Below, piece after piece: positions 15,126 through 25,000 of a stretch of 40,061 nt of DNA (the first letter of the stretch is position 1; each line of letters opens with the position of its first letter). The position numbers and the translations under genes were made by a program. Below the pieces are notes generated by a model. The model saw nothing but the letters and a program-made list of their open reading frames with translations, was not told the origin of the DNA and ran no database searches. Source of the DNA: Paraburkholderia terricola (lineage in GTDB: Bacteria; Pseudomonadota; Gammaproteobacteria; Burkholderiales; Burkholderiaceae); NCBI RefSeq assembly GCF_900142195.1, contig NZ_FRAB01000056.1, positions 1 through 40,061 on the forward strand. Direction: 5' to 3'.

Positions 15126-15329
15126 TCATGGCCGCAACAGCAGCAGTGAAGCGCCGCTGAACATCGCGGCGAACAGCGCGACGCGAAAGAGCCCGGGGTG
15201 CCACGCATAGCGATACACACCCACGCGCGCCAGCAGCAGATCGACGACGACGAAAACCGCCACGCAGCCCGCGAGGATCGGCAGCAGCCCGGGCACCAGC
15301 AGCGAGAACAGTTCAATTTCACCGGGCAT
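15126..15329 (-). CDS. DUF1656 (AaeX-like) small inner-membrane protein
   Basis: A 67-residue protein starting MPGEIELFSLLVPGLLPILA, with two hydrophobic segments (about 7-32 and 48-65) and the conserved YRYAWHPGLFRVALF stretch between them. It belongs to the DUF1656 family, whose members accompany AaeA/AaeB efflux genes. The start at 15329 is marked by AGGAG. It overlaps the end of the NodT-type gene by 11 bp, so translation is probably coupled. A longer upstream reading in the same frame is not supported. Confidence 0.9.
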   Translation of the reverse strand: MPGEIELFSLLVPGLLPILAGCVAVFVVVDLLLARVGVYRYAWHPGLFRVALFAAMFSGASLLLLRP

Positions 15330-16917
15330 CGTCCGCTCCTTGCGACGCATGTTCGGACGAGGCGGATGGCGTGGACGGCGCGGACGGCGGCCCATAACCG
15401 CCGCCCAGTTCCTTCATCAACAAGGCCCACGCGTCGAGGCGTTGGGCCTGCACCGTCGCGAGACTTTCCGCCTGTTGCAGTTGTGCGTTCTGCGCGGCCA
15501 GCACGTTGAGAAACTCGGTGATGCCGCTGCGATAACCGGCATCGGCGAGCCGGAACGAACGGCGCGCGGCATCGAGCGTGGTTTCAATCGACGCCTGCTG
15601 CTCATCGAGCGAGCGCAGCGAGACCACCTGCGCCGCGACGGCCTGCATCGCGTTCACCACGCTCTGGTTGTACGCGTCCACCGCCGCGTCCCGCGACGCC
15701 ACCGCCACGCCGTAACGGCCGCGGCGGCGGCCGCCGTCGAAGATCGGCAGCGAGATCGCCGCGCCCACCCCGTGACCCATGCCGTCGCTGTTCAGGAAGT
15801 TCAGGAACCCGCCGAAGGTCGCCGCCGAACCGAACGACGCGGTCGCCAGCAAATCGATGTCGGGATAGAAATCGGCGTGCGCGGCGTCGATGCCCTTGTC
15901 CGCTTCCAGCACGCGCCAGCGCGCCGCCACCACGTCCGGCCGATGGCCGACGAGTTCGGCGGGCAAGCGCGCGGGCAGCGCCACCGGCACGCTCAACGCA
16001 AGGCTCGGCCGGCGCAGCGAATCGCCGAAACCCGGTCCCTTGCCCGCGAGAGCCGCGATGCTGAGCCGGCTCAACGCGAGCTGCTGCTGGGCCTGCTGCG
16101 CGCGCGTCGTGCTCATCGCGTATTGCGTCGACGCCTGGCTCACCTCCAACTGGCTGCCGACACCCGCGCGCCAGCGGCGCGTCGCGATGTCGAGCGTGCG
16201 CTGCTGCTGGTCCTGCATGGCGCGGTAGACATCGAGCAATGCGTATTGCAGCGAGAAGCGCACATAGCCGCGGACCATCGCGGTCTGCAATTCGAGTTGC
16301 GCGAAGCGGGCGTCGGCGGCCGCCGCATGCAGGTTGTCGAGCGCGCCCTCGCGAAGCGCGCGCGCCTTGCCCCACAGGTCGAGGTCATAGGAGAGATCCG
16401 CTGTGACGCTGTTGCTCCACACCGTCGTGCCGCCCGGCGGCGCGGGCGTGGTGTCACGGGCGTAGCGCCGGCGCTGGAAGTCGCCGCCGGCGTTCAGTTG
16501 CGGCAACGTGTCCGCGCCGGCGATGCTGGCCTGGAATGCCGCGGCGTCCACGCGCGCTTCGACGGCGCGCAAGCCTGGGTTGCCCGCGGTCGCGTCGCGC
16601 ACCAGCGTGTCGAGCTGCGGATCGTTCCATTGACGCCACCAGCCGTCGTCGGGCCATTTCGCGTCCGCTTGCGTGTCGCGCAGCGCGACGCCGGGGTCGA
16701 GCGTCGCGGGATCGAGCAGCGATTCGCGCGGACGGATGCCGCCGCTGTCGATGCACGCGCACAGCATGAGCGCGGCGGCAAGCGCCGGCGCGAGGGAGCG
16801 AAGCGGTTGCATCGGCGGGCGCGCCCGCATTCCCGCCCTCGCGAACGTGCGAGTCCACGCGCTGACAAGCAGCCCGCGGACCAACGCCATCACGCGCGGC
16901 AGGGCAAGCGTCCTCAT
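15319..16917 (-). CDS. NodT-type outer-membrane efflux lipoprotein
   Basis: A 532-residue outer-membrane factor of the TolC/NodT class. A lipoprotein signal ends in LCAC (Cys about 55 from this start), followed by two repeated outer-membrane efflux domains: about 100-300 (VEARVDAAAFQASIAGADTL, then DLSYDLDLWGKAR) and about 310-505 (PAELVGHRPDVVAARWRVLE, then FGGFLNFLN and PIFDGGRRRGRYG). The start at 16917 shares ATGA with the FUSC gene. A second start at 16812 (MQPLRSLAPALA) would give a more ordinary signal peptide, and the 35-residue extension is unusual, so the true start is open. It should form the outer-membrane exit channel for the FUSC/HlyD pump. The C-terminal tail is Ser/Pro-rich. 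Confidence 0.93.
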   Translation of the reverse strand: MRTLALPRVMALVRGLLVSAWTRTFARAGMRARPPMQPLRSLAPALAAALMLCACIDSGGIRPRESLLDPATLDPGVALRDTQADAKWPDDGWWRQWNDPQLDTLVRDATAGNPGLRAVEARVDAAAFQASIAGADTLPQLNAGGDFQRRRYARDTTPAPPGGTTVWSNSVTADLSYDLDLWGKARALREGALDNLHAAAADARFAQLELQTAMVRGYVRFSLQYALLDVYRAMQDQQQRTLDIATRRWRAGVGSQLEVSQASTQYAMSTTRAQQAQQQLALSRLSIAALAGKGPGFGDSLRRPSLALSVPVALPARLPAELVGHRPDVVAARWRVLEADKGIDAAHADFYPDIDLLATASFGSAATFGGFLNFLNSDGMGHGVGAAISLPIFDGGRRRGRYGVAVASRDAAVDAYNQSVVNAMQAVAAQVVSLRSLDEQQASIETTLDAARRSFRLADAGYRSGITEFLNVLAAQNAQLQQAESLATVQAQRLDAWALLMKELGGGYGPPSAPSTPSASSEHASQGADDAR

Positions 16918-19097
16918 ACGGCCGCCTTCGCCGCGCGCCACAGCGGCAAGCTCTCGTCCTGCAACGTGAGTTCGGTGAAGTGCAGCAGCGCCCGCATCCG
17001 GCAGCGCGCGAGCAGCATCGGGCCGACCGCCGGGTCCTGCGCGAACGGCAGCGCAACCAGGGCGCGCCGGGTCGCGGCGACGGCGTTTTCGCCGGCCTGC
17101 GGCGTCATGGCGGTGAACACCTCGGCCAGCGCCGCGAGCCACGCGCGCTGCACCTCCGGCCAGCTTGCCGGCAGCGTGTCGCCGAGTTGTTCGGTGTCGA
17201 GCCGCATCTGGATCATCGCCCGGCCGAGTTCCAGCGCGGCGAACGCCCAGCCGATCAGGCCATTGCGGTCCACGCGCGCGTCCGCCGGCGCCGACGCGAT
17301 CTGAATGATGAAATCGCGCAGATGCGCCTCGAACGACAACAGCAGTTCATCGTCGAGTTCGGCGTCGGGCGCGGTGTGCGCCACCAGCGCGCGAATCTGC
17401 TTCAGGTATTGCGCGGTGATCCAGTCGCCCGCGCGCGGCACGATGACCGAAAAAGCGACCGCGGCGGCCGCGATGCCGAACAGCAAGGCGAAACCCGTGT
17501 CGAGATAGGCGCTCGGGTTGTACACGGTCGGATTCGAAATGCCGACGATAAAGCAGAAATAGATGCTGAAACCCAGCCCGAGAACCGCCGTTTTCGCAAA
17601 CGTATTGATGTAGCTGCCAGCCATCACGAAGATCGCCATCGACGACGCCAGCAACACGAAACCGTCGAGGCGCGGCAGCAGGAAGAAATTGAACGCGAAG
17701 CCCGCGAGCCAGCCGGCGAGGCAACCGCAGAAGATCTGCCAGCTCGCGACGGCGGGGTTCGGCGCGAGCGCGAACAATGCGCTGGTAATCGCCACCGCGA
17801 CGATCGCGCTCGCCCCGCCGACCCAACCGGACGCGAGCCACGCCGCGCCGACCAGCGACACGGCGACGGCCGCGCGCATGCCGGCGATCGTCGCGGCCGT
17901 GCGATTGGCCGTCGCGCGCGTGGTGCCGATGCGCCCGATGCGGCCGAGCGCCTGAAGCACCGATTGCGACCACGGGCGCCGGTCGGCGCTGCGCGCTTCG
18001 ACGTAGCTGCTGCACAGCACGCGCAGATCCGCGATCGAAAAAAACAGCGCCGCGCCGGTGGTCGCGACGAACTGGCGCTGACGCGGCGACACGTCCGCGA
18101 GCGAATCGAGCAGCGTGCCCAGTCGCGCGGGCAACGCCTGTTCGAACGCGGCAAGCCGGCCCGGCAAGGTCTCGATCCGTTCCAGCGTGAGCGCCCCGGC
18201 CGGCGAGCCGCGCGGCACGATCGCGAGCAACCCGCCGATCAGCGCGTCGACGGCGGCTTGCGCGCGCGGCTCGGCTTCGGCGGCCACGCGCGCCTTCAAT
18301 TGATGCAGCGCGTGCAGCCACGCGACGCTGTCGAGAAAACTTCTGTCGAGATCGAGAAACACGTGGCCGTGCAGGCGGATCGATGGGTCCTCGAACACCG
18401 CGCCGCTGCGCAGGCTTTCCACGCCCGCGCGCTCGCGGATCAGGCCGAGAAAAGTATCGAAGCCGGCCGCGGCGGACCCGCGTTCGAGCATGGCATGCAG
18501 CGCATCCAGCAGGTTCGCGAAGTTCTTCTGGCTCGACGCATACAGCGCCGGCGCGACCCGCCGCGGCCACACCAGCGCGCTGACCAGACTTGCGCAGACC
18601 ACGCCGATCACCACCTCGCTGACCGTGTACACCACGTTGTCGAACACGCCATACGGATCGGGCCAGGCCGGTATCGCGGTGATGGCCGTGCCGTAGCCGG
18701 TCAGCACGAAGCCGTATGACTGGAAATTGCGGTAGTACGACGCGCCGAACACGCACGCGCCGATCCACGCCGCCAGCGCGATGAAGAACAGCAGCGGCTG
18801 CTGCGCGAACCAGGCGATCAGCACGAGCCCGGCCAGGCTGCCGCATACCATGCCCAAGCCGCGATAGAAGCCGCGCGCGATCACCATGCCGCTTTGCTGA
18901 TGCATCATCACGATGACGACGGACACCATCGCGGTGCCGGGTGAGCGCAGTTCCAGACGCATGCACAGCCCCATCGCGAGGGCGGCCGCGAGCGCCACCT
19001 TCGCCATGTGAAGGAAGCGCGGCGCGTCGTCGCTCCAGTACGTCTTGAGCTCGTCGCGTAGTCGCGGCCACGCCGCGCCGCCGGCATGCGGGGTCAT
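16914..19097 (-). CDS. FUSC-family (AaeB-like) inner-membrane efflux permease
   Basis: A 727-residue permease of the FUSC/AaeB family. Two blocks of membrane helices are visible: an N-terminal block (about 35-190; LAAALAMGLCMRL, then LIAWFAQQPLLFFIALAAWI) and a second block (about 385-540; GAAWLASGWVGGASAIVAVA, then FAFNFFLLPRLDGFVLLASS). Each is followed by a cytoplasmic helical domain. In AaeB-type pumps this protein moves aromatic carboxylic acids (family knowledge). The start at 19097 (MTPHAGG) lies 8 bp after the poxB stop; a much longer frame reading upstream through poxB in another frame is not real. It overlaps the NodT-type gene by ATGA. Confidence 0.93.
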   Translation of the reverse strand: MTPHAGGAAWPRLRDELKTYWSDDAPRFLHMAKVALAAALAMGLCMRLELRSPGTAMVSVVIVMMHQQSGMVIARGFYRGLGMVCGSLAGLVLIAWFAQQPLLFFIALAAWIGACVFGASYYRNFQSYGFVLTGYGTAITAIPAWPDPYGVFDNVVYTVSEVVIGVVCASLVSALVWPRRVAPALYASSQKNFANLLDALHAMLERGSAAAGFDTFLGLIRERAGVESLRSGAVFEDPSIRLHGHVFLDLDRSFLDSVAWLHALHQLKARVAAEAEPRAQAAVDALIGGLLAIVPRGSPAGALTLERIETLPGRLAAFEQALPARLGTLLDSLADVSPRQRQFVATTGAALFFSIADLRVLCSSYVEARSADRRPWSQSVLQALGRIGRIGTTRATANRTAATIAGMRAAVAVSLVGAAWLASGWVGGASAIVAVAITSALFALAPNPAVASWQIFCGCLAGWLAGFAFNFFLLPRLDGFVLLASSMAIFVMAGSYINTFAKTAVLGLGFSIYFCFIVGISNPTVYNPSAYLDTGFALLFGIAAAAVAFSVIVPRAGDWITAQYLKQIRALVAHTAPDAELDDELLLSFEAHLRDFIIQIASAPADARVDRNGLIGWAFAALELGRAMIQMRLDTEQLGDTLPASWPEVQRAWLAALAEVFTAMTPQAGENAVAATRRALVALPFAQDPAVGPMLLARCRMRALLHFTELTLQDESLPLWRAAKAAV

Positions 19098-19105
19098 CGC
19101 CGGAT

Positions 19106-20827
19106 CTATCGCAGGTTGGTGCGCGCGAGTTCGACGATCTCGTCGCCGCGCCCGCTCAGGATCGCCCGCATCATGTAGAGGCTGAAGCCCTTCGCTTGCG
19201 AGAGCTCGATCTTCGGCGGCATCGCGAGTTCGTGTTTCGACGTGACGACGTCCACGAGCGCGGGGCCCGGATGCGCGAACGCCTGCTTCAGCGCGCCCGC
19301 CACGTCTTCCGATTCCTCGACGCGGACGCTGAAAATGCCCGCGCCTTTCGCGATCGCCGCGAAGTCGGTCTTGCTGAGGTCGACGTTGGTATCGAGGTAA
19401 CCGCCCGCCTTCAATTCCATCGACACGAAACCGAGCAGGCTGTTGTTGAACACGACGATCTTGATCGGCAAATCGAGCTGCCGCGCGGTGAGCAGATCGC
19501 CGAGCATCATCGACAAACCGCCGTCGCCCGACAAGGACACCACCTGCCGGCCCGGATGCGCGCCTTGCGCGCCGAGCGCCTGCGGCATGGCGTTCGCCAT
19601 CGAGCCGTGGTTGAACGAGCCGTGCAGTTGGCGCTTGCCGTTCATCGTCAGATAGCGGGCGGCCCAGACGGTCGGCGTGCCGACGTCGGCGGTGAAGATG
19701 GCGTCGTCGTCCGCGGCTTCGTCGATCAGCCTCGCCAGATATTGCGGATGAATCGGGCGGCCCGCGCCGGAGGGCGTCGCCAGATCGTCCAGCCCCTTGC
19801 GGGCCGACGCATAGTGCTTGCGCGCGTTGTCGATGAAGCCGCGGTCGGTCTTGCGATCGAGCCTCGGCAGCGTGGCCGCGATCGTTTCCTTGACCGTGCC
19901 GACCAGCCCCAGCGCGAGCGGCGCGCGGTGGCCGAGCTTGGAGCCCTTCCAGTCGATCTGGATGATCCTGGCATCGGCCGGATAGAACGGGCGATAAGGA
20001 AAGTCGCAGCCGAGCAGCAGCAGCGTGTCGCACGACATCATCGCGTGATAGCCCGAACTGAAGCCGATCAGCCCGGTCATGCCGACGTCGTAGGGGTTGT
20101 CGTATTCGATGAACGGCTTGCCGCGCAGCGCGTGGACCACCGGCGCGCCGAGCGTGTCGGCGAGCGCCACCACCTCGTCGTGCGCGCCCTGCACGCCGCT
20201 GCCGCACATGATCGTCACCGCGTCCGACTCGTTGAGCATGGCCGCGAGGCGATCGAGGTCGGCCTCGGCGGGCATGATCGTCGGCGGCGCGCTGTGCGTC
20301 CACGACGGCAGTTCGGCGGGTCCGTCCGACAACGCGACGTCGCCCGGCAACACGATCACCGCGACGCCGCGCTCCTCGATCGCGGTGCGCATCGCGCGCG
20401 CCAGCACGCGCGGAAACTGCGACGCGGACGACACCAGCTCGACGTAATGGCTGCACTCCTTGAACAGTTCCTGCGGATGCGTTTCCTGAAAGTAGCCGAG
20501 CCCGATTTCCGTCGACGGAATATGCGCGGCGATGGCCAGCACCGGCTGATGATTGCGATGGCAATCGAACAAGCCGTTGATCAGATGCAGGTTGCCCGGT
20601 CCGCAACTGCCCGCGCACACGGCGAGGCGTCCGGTGGAAGCCGCGTCGGCGCCGGCGGCGAACGCGGCGGCTTCCTCGTGGCGCGTGTGCATCCAGCGGA
20701 TCGATCCTGCCTGATCGAGGGCGTAGGCGAGTCCGTTCAGGCTGTCGCCCGTCACGCCCCAGATCCGTTCGACGCCCGCCGCGGCGAGCGTGCCCGCGAG
20801 ATATCCGGCAATGGTGCTGTTGGCCAT
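19106..20827 (-). CDS. poxB: Pyruvate dehydrogenase (quinone) / pyruvate oxidase
   Basis: A 573-residue ThDP- and FAD-dependent enzyme that decarboxylates pyruvate to acetate and CO2 and passes electrons to membrane quinone. The Pyr domain carries the catalytic Glu (E51 in TRHEEAAAFA); the FAD domain spans about 190-340; the PP domain has the ThDP motif GDGG (434-437) ending NN (461-462). The C-terminal peptide FSLYMMRAILSGRGDEIVEL corresponds to the membrane-binding tail of E. coli PoxB, so the enzyme should dock at the inner membrane. Length matches the family (572). AAGGAG precedes the start at 20827. First gene of the efflux operon, divergent from a LysR-type gene. Confidence 0.95.
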   Translation of the reverse strand: MANSTIAGYLAGTLAAAGVERIWGVTGDSLNGLAYALDQAGSIRWMHTRHEEAAAFAAGADAASTGRLAVCAGSCGPGNLHLINGLFDCHRNHQPVLAIAAHIPSTEIGLGYFQETHPQELFKECSHYVELVSSASQFPRVLARAMRTAIEERGVAVIVLPGDVALSDGPAELPSWTHSAPPTIMPAEADLDRLAAMLNESDAVTIMCGSGVQGAHDEVVALADTLGAPVVHALRGKPFIEYDNPYDVGMTGLIGFSSGYHAMMSCDTLLLLGCDFPYRPFYPADARIIQIDWKGSKLGHRAPLALGLVGTVKETIAATLPRLDRKTDRGFIDNARKHYASARKGLDDLATPSGAGRPIHPQYLARLIDEAADDDAIFTADVGTPTVWAARYLTMNGKRQLHGSFNHGSMANAMPQALGAQGAHPGRQVVSLSGDGGLSMMLGDLLTARQLDLPIKIVVFNNSLLGFVSMELKAGGYLDTNVDLSKTDFAAIAKGAGIFSVRVEESEDVAGALKQAFAHPGPALVDVVTSKHELAMPPKIELSQAKGFSLYMMRAILSGRGDEIVELARTNLR

Positions 20828-21124
20828 GCTTGACTCCTTGTCACGGAAATTGAAGATCAGCCGGGCGCCGGCGCACAATCGCGGCGGCGTCCTGACTGAT
20901 CTGAAGAATACTCGCCGCCGCCGTGCGCGGCCTGTGCGAGTCGAGTCAGCTAAAGCTAGGGGAAGGCGGAGTAAATGTCCTGAAACCAGGCTGAAAACAC
21001 CTGAATCGATCTGCTCGACGCGGCGCACGGCGGGCGGCCGGGCATGGCGCCGGGCACGGCGGGCGCGCTGAAATCCAGTATCCTGAACATCCCGCCGACA
21101 CCCCCGACAGTCCGCCTCCTCGTC
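20828..21124. promoter_or_regulatory. Divergent promoter region between poxB and the LysR gene
   Basis: A 297-bp spacer between two divergent genes, the usual place for LysR-type binding sites. It contains a short dyad CCTG-AAAC-CAGG (20979-20990) beside AT-richer sequence (20960-21005). No T-N11-A box can be picked with confidence. Confidence 0.45.
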
Positions 21125-22045
21125 ATGAACCTATCCTTTGAAGTCCTCCAGGCGCTCGATGCGATCGATCGAACCGGCACCTTTGCAAGCGCCGCGGAAA
21201 CGCTTCACAGGGTGCCCTCGTCGCTCTCCTACCTGGTTCAGAAGCTCGAACTCGATCTCGGCGTCAAGCTGTTCGACCGCACGGGCCGGCGCGCGACGCT
21301 CACGCACGCGGGGCGCGTGGTGGTCGAGGAAGGGCGGCGGCTGCTGGAAGCGGCGGAAGACCTCGAATGCAAGGCGAGAAGAATCCAGCACGGCTGGGAA
21401 TCCGAGTTGCGCATCGCCGTCGATGAAATCATTCCGTTCGACCTGATCTGGCCGCACGTCAGCGAGTTTTACAAGCTGAAGCTGGACACGCGGCTGCATC
21501 TGTCGACCGAAGTGCTGGGCGGTTCGTGGGACGCGCTGTTGACGCGCCGCGCGGATCTGATCGTCGGCGCGGCGGGCGATCCGCCGCAGATTCCTCATCT
21601 GGTCGCGAAGCCGATCGGCTCGCTGCGGCATGTGTTCGTGGTGGCGCCCGATCATCCGCTCGCAGTGATGCCGGAGCCGCTCACGCTGGACGTCGTCGCG
21701 CGCCATCGCGCGGTCGCGATCGGCGATACGTCGCGCAAGCTCGCGCCGCGCACGATCGCGCTCGCCGCCAATCAGGAGGTGCTGACGGTGCCGACGCTCG
21801 AAGCCAAGCTCGCCGCGCAGATCAAGGGGCTGGCCGCGGGCACGATTCCCGAATGCCTTGCGATCGAGCCGATGAACCGGGGCGAACTGGTGAAGAAAGA
21901 AGTGCTCGGCATGCGCGAGCTCACGCATTTCTATCTCGCATGGCGCGACGATGAAAGCGGCAAGGCGCTGCAATGGTGGGTCGAGCAGTTGGACCGGCCG
22001 GACCTGATCGACGACGTGGCGCGACAGCGGGCACTGCAAGGCTGA
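21125..22045 (+). CDS. LysR-family regulator (YhaJ-like)
   Basis: A 306-residue LysR-type regulator. The N-terminal winged helix-turn-helix (about 3-62) reads LQALDAIDRTGTFASAAETL, then SLSYLVQKLELDLGVKLFDR; the periplasmic-binding-like effector domain spans about 90-295. The pattern, with RVPSSLSY in the recognition helix and a WE-start to the effector domain, resembles E. coli YhaJ, a regulator linked to aromatic-compound response (family knowledge). It is the only plus-strand non-IS gene in the window and diverges from poxB-FUSC-NodT-DUF1656-HlyD, so it is the obvious candidate regulator of that operon. The start at 21125 fits the family N-terminus; upstream codons are not family-like. Confidence 0.93.
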   Translation: MNLSFEVLQALDAIDRTGTFASAAETLHRVPSSLSYLVQKLELDLGVKLFDRTGRRATLTHAGRVVVEEGRRLLEAAEDLECKARRIQHGWESELRIAVDEIIPFDLIWPHVSEFYKLKLDTRLHLSTEVLGGSWDALLTRRADLIVGAAGDPPQIPHLVAKPIGSLRHVFVVAPDHPLAVMPEPLTLDVVARHRAVAIGDTSRKLAPRTIALAANQEVLTVPTLEAKLAAQIKGLAAGTIPECLAIEPMNRGELVKKEVLGMRELTHFYLAWRDDESGKALQWWVEQLDRPDLIDDVARQRALQG

Positions 22046-22066
22046 GCGACGCTCTAGCCGGTTCTT

Positions 22067-25000
22067 CTAGCCGGGTTCGTTGATCTCGCCCGACGGCGGT
22101 TCGTCGAACGGGCGGGCCGTAATGTCTGTATCTACGTCCGGGTCCGGGTCCGGGTCCGGGTCCACATCCGGGTCCGGGTCCGCTCGTGACGCAGCGCCGC
22201 GCGCTTCATCGACAAGCCGCAGCAACGCGATCGCCTCGTTGAAGTCATCGAGGTCGAGCCCTTCGGTGAGCCGCGCGCAGGCGGACTTCAGCAACTGCGC
22301 GGCTTCGCCGTTGCGGCCCTGAGCATGCCAAAGCCGGCTCAGGCTGGTCGCCGCCCGCAATTGCAGCGAGCGGCAGCCTTGCGCCAACGATTCGTCGAGC
22401 GCCGCGCTCAGGCACGCTTCGGCGTCGGTCGCCGTGTCGCCATAGGGCGGCTCGCCCGCATACGCCATCAGCAGCAACTCGCCATGCACGCGCCTGAGTT
22501 CGACCGTGTACCAGTGATCGCCGCTTTCGTCGCATTGCGCGAGCGCCTCCACCACCGCGGCGATGCCCTCGTCGCGCCGCCCCGCGCGGCCCAGCGCGAG
22601 GCTGTATTGCGCGGCGAGCAGCGCGCGTGGCGCGCCGTATTCGAGCGCGTCCATCTCGTCCAGCGCCGCGCCGAACGCCTGCAAACGCGGCGGCGTGGCT
22701 TCGTCCAGCGAGCGCAGGTAGGCGTCGAAACAGCGGCAGCACACTTGCGACACGCTCAGGCCCGCGCGCGCCGACACCTCGCGCAACAACGCTATCGCCT
22801 CGGCGGCCCGCTCGCGCAGGCCCGCCAGCAGCGCGAGCGGCACCTCGGCCTCGACCAGCACGTAGCACGTGACGATGGACTGTTCCTGCCCGCAGGCATC
22901 GGCCACGCACTCCGCCGCCATGCCGAGCGCCTGATCGCGCAAGCCCTGGAGCCACAGCACGCGCGCCAGCGTCGCGCGGCCCACCACGCGCTGATCGACG
23001 GACTGCCCGAGCGGCAGCCGATGCCGCAAGCTGCCGGTGTGCTGTAGAAACTGTTCCAGCGACGCCCGCGCCTGCTGCTGATCGCCCGCGTGATGCGAGG
23101 CGATGCCGAGCAGCCGGTACGCGAGGATCGCGTTGCTCGCGTCGCCCGTCTCGGCGGCGAGCGAGCCGAAGCGCTGCGCGAACGCGAGCGCATTGCGCGC
23201 CGCGCCGGACGACTGACTCGCGTTCCACATGCCCCACAACGCGCGCGCTTCGAAGCGCTGCTCGCCCAGCGCGATGGCGAGCGCCAGCACCTCGGCCCAG
23301 ATGCCGAGGGTCTCGCGGTTCGGTCCGCTGACATAGACGAGCGCCGCGGCGAGCGCGGCCAGCAGTTGCATGCGCACACGCAGATGCCGGCTCGCGCGCG
23401 AGCCCTGATGCGCGGCGGCCACCGTGTCGAGCGCGCGCCGCGCCCACGCGCAGCATTCGTCGACCAGCGAAAGCTCGTACAGCAACGACACGACCTTCAC
23501 CGCGAGCGCTTCGCCCAGCGCCTGGTCGCCCTTCGGCGAGAGCGCCCAGGCCAGCGCGGCGCGCAGGTCGTCGAGCAGATCGCGCATCTGCTGCTGCCAC
23601 GCGTCCGCGTAAGCGCTCGCCGGATTCCTGCCGGTCGACGCTTCGCGTTCGAGCAGGCTCGCGAAGTAGCGCGCGTGATGCAGCGTGACGAGACGCCGCT
23701 CGCCGTTGTCGTCCAGTTTTTGCAGCGCATAGGCGCGCGTGGTTTCCAGCAGGCGATAGCCGGTTTTGCCGCGCACCACGCAGGTCACCACCAGCGATTT
23801 CTCGACCAGGCCGGAGAGCGCGGCGACCACTTCGGCGTCGCTCGATGCGCCGTCTCCGGCGACCGCGATCGCCGCTTCCAGCGTGAAGCTGTTGACGAAG
23901 ATGCCGAGCCGGCGCAGCGTGGCGCGCCCGGTTTCGTCGAGCAGCGCATGGCTCCAGTCGAGCGTCGCCTTCAAGGTCTGGTGGCGCGGCAACGCCGTGC
24001 GGTTGCCGCCCGTCAGCATGTTGAAGCGGTCGTCGAGATGATCGGCGAGCGTTTCGATGCCGAGTATCGCGGCGCGCGCCGCCGCGAGTTCGATCGCGAG
24101 CGGTATGCCGTCGAGCCGGCGGCACACCGTGCCGGTCAGATGGATGCTGCGCTCGTCGGACGAAAACCGCGCGTCCATCGCGCGGGCGCGCGACAGGAAC
24201 AGCTTGACCGCGCTGCGTTGCAGAACGTCCTCGCTCTGATCGTCCTGGCCGGGCACCTCCAGCGACGCGACCCAGTACAGGTGTTCATCGGCGACGCGCA
24301 ACGGCTCGCGGCTGGTGGCGAGAATGCGGGTGGCCGCGCTTACGCTCAACAACGTCTCGGCCAGTTCGGCGGCGGGGCCGAGCACGTGCTCGCAATTGTC
24401 GAGCACGAACAGCACGCGCCGTCCGCCCAGCTCCTTGCTGACCCGCGCGAGCGTGAGCGGGCCGGCTGCCGCCTTCACGCCGATGCTGTTGGCGAACATG
24501 GCGAGCACGCTGTTCGAATCCGACGTGGACGCGAGCGATACCAGATAGACGCCGTCGGGAAAGTCCGCGAGCAGGCTGCGCGCGACCTCGATCGCGAGCC
24601 GCGTCTTGCCGATGCCGCCCGAGCCGACGAGCGTGACGGTGCGCGCGGAGGCGAGCGCGAGCGCAACGTCCTCGATGGCTTGCTCGCGGCCGATCAGCGC
24701 CGACAAACTCGCGGGCAGATTATTGGGCACGCTGAGCGCGGGCGCGGGCGCGGCGCGCTCAGCGGCGTCGGGCTTGCCGGCCAGGATCGCGGACGGGTCT
24801 CTCAGCACCAGCCGGTAGCCTCGCCCGGAGACGGTCTGTATCAGGCCGCGGCTCTCGCCCAGCACCTTGCGCAGCGCGGACATATGCACCTGAAGATTGT
24901 TCTCTTCAACGATCGTGTCGGGCCATACCTGCTTGAGAATGTCGTTCTTCGATACGAGCGCGCCATTGGCGGCGATCAACACGGCGAGGATGTCGAACGC

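Noticed and set aside
19098..20618. N-terminal extension of the FUSC gene running through poxB in another frame
   Set aside because: The extension is Arg/Gly/Ala-rich shadow sequence, while poxB is unmistakable in its own frame. The FUSC protein starts at 19097.
20979..20990. CCTG-AAAC-CAGG as the LysR binding site
   Set aside because: The dyad has only 4-bp arms and does not fit T-N11-A; it is mentioned only as a feature of the divergent promoter region.
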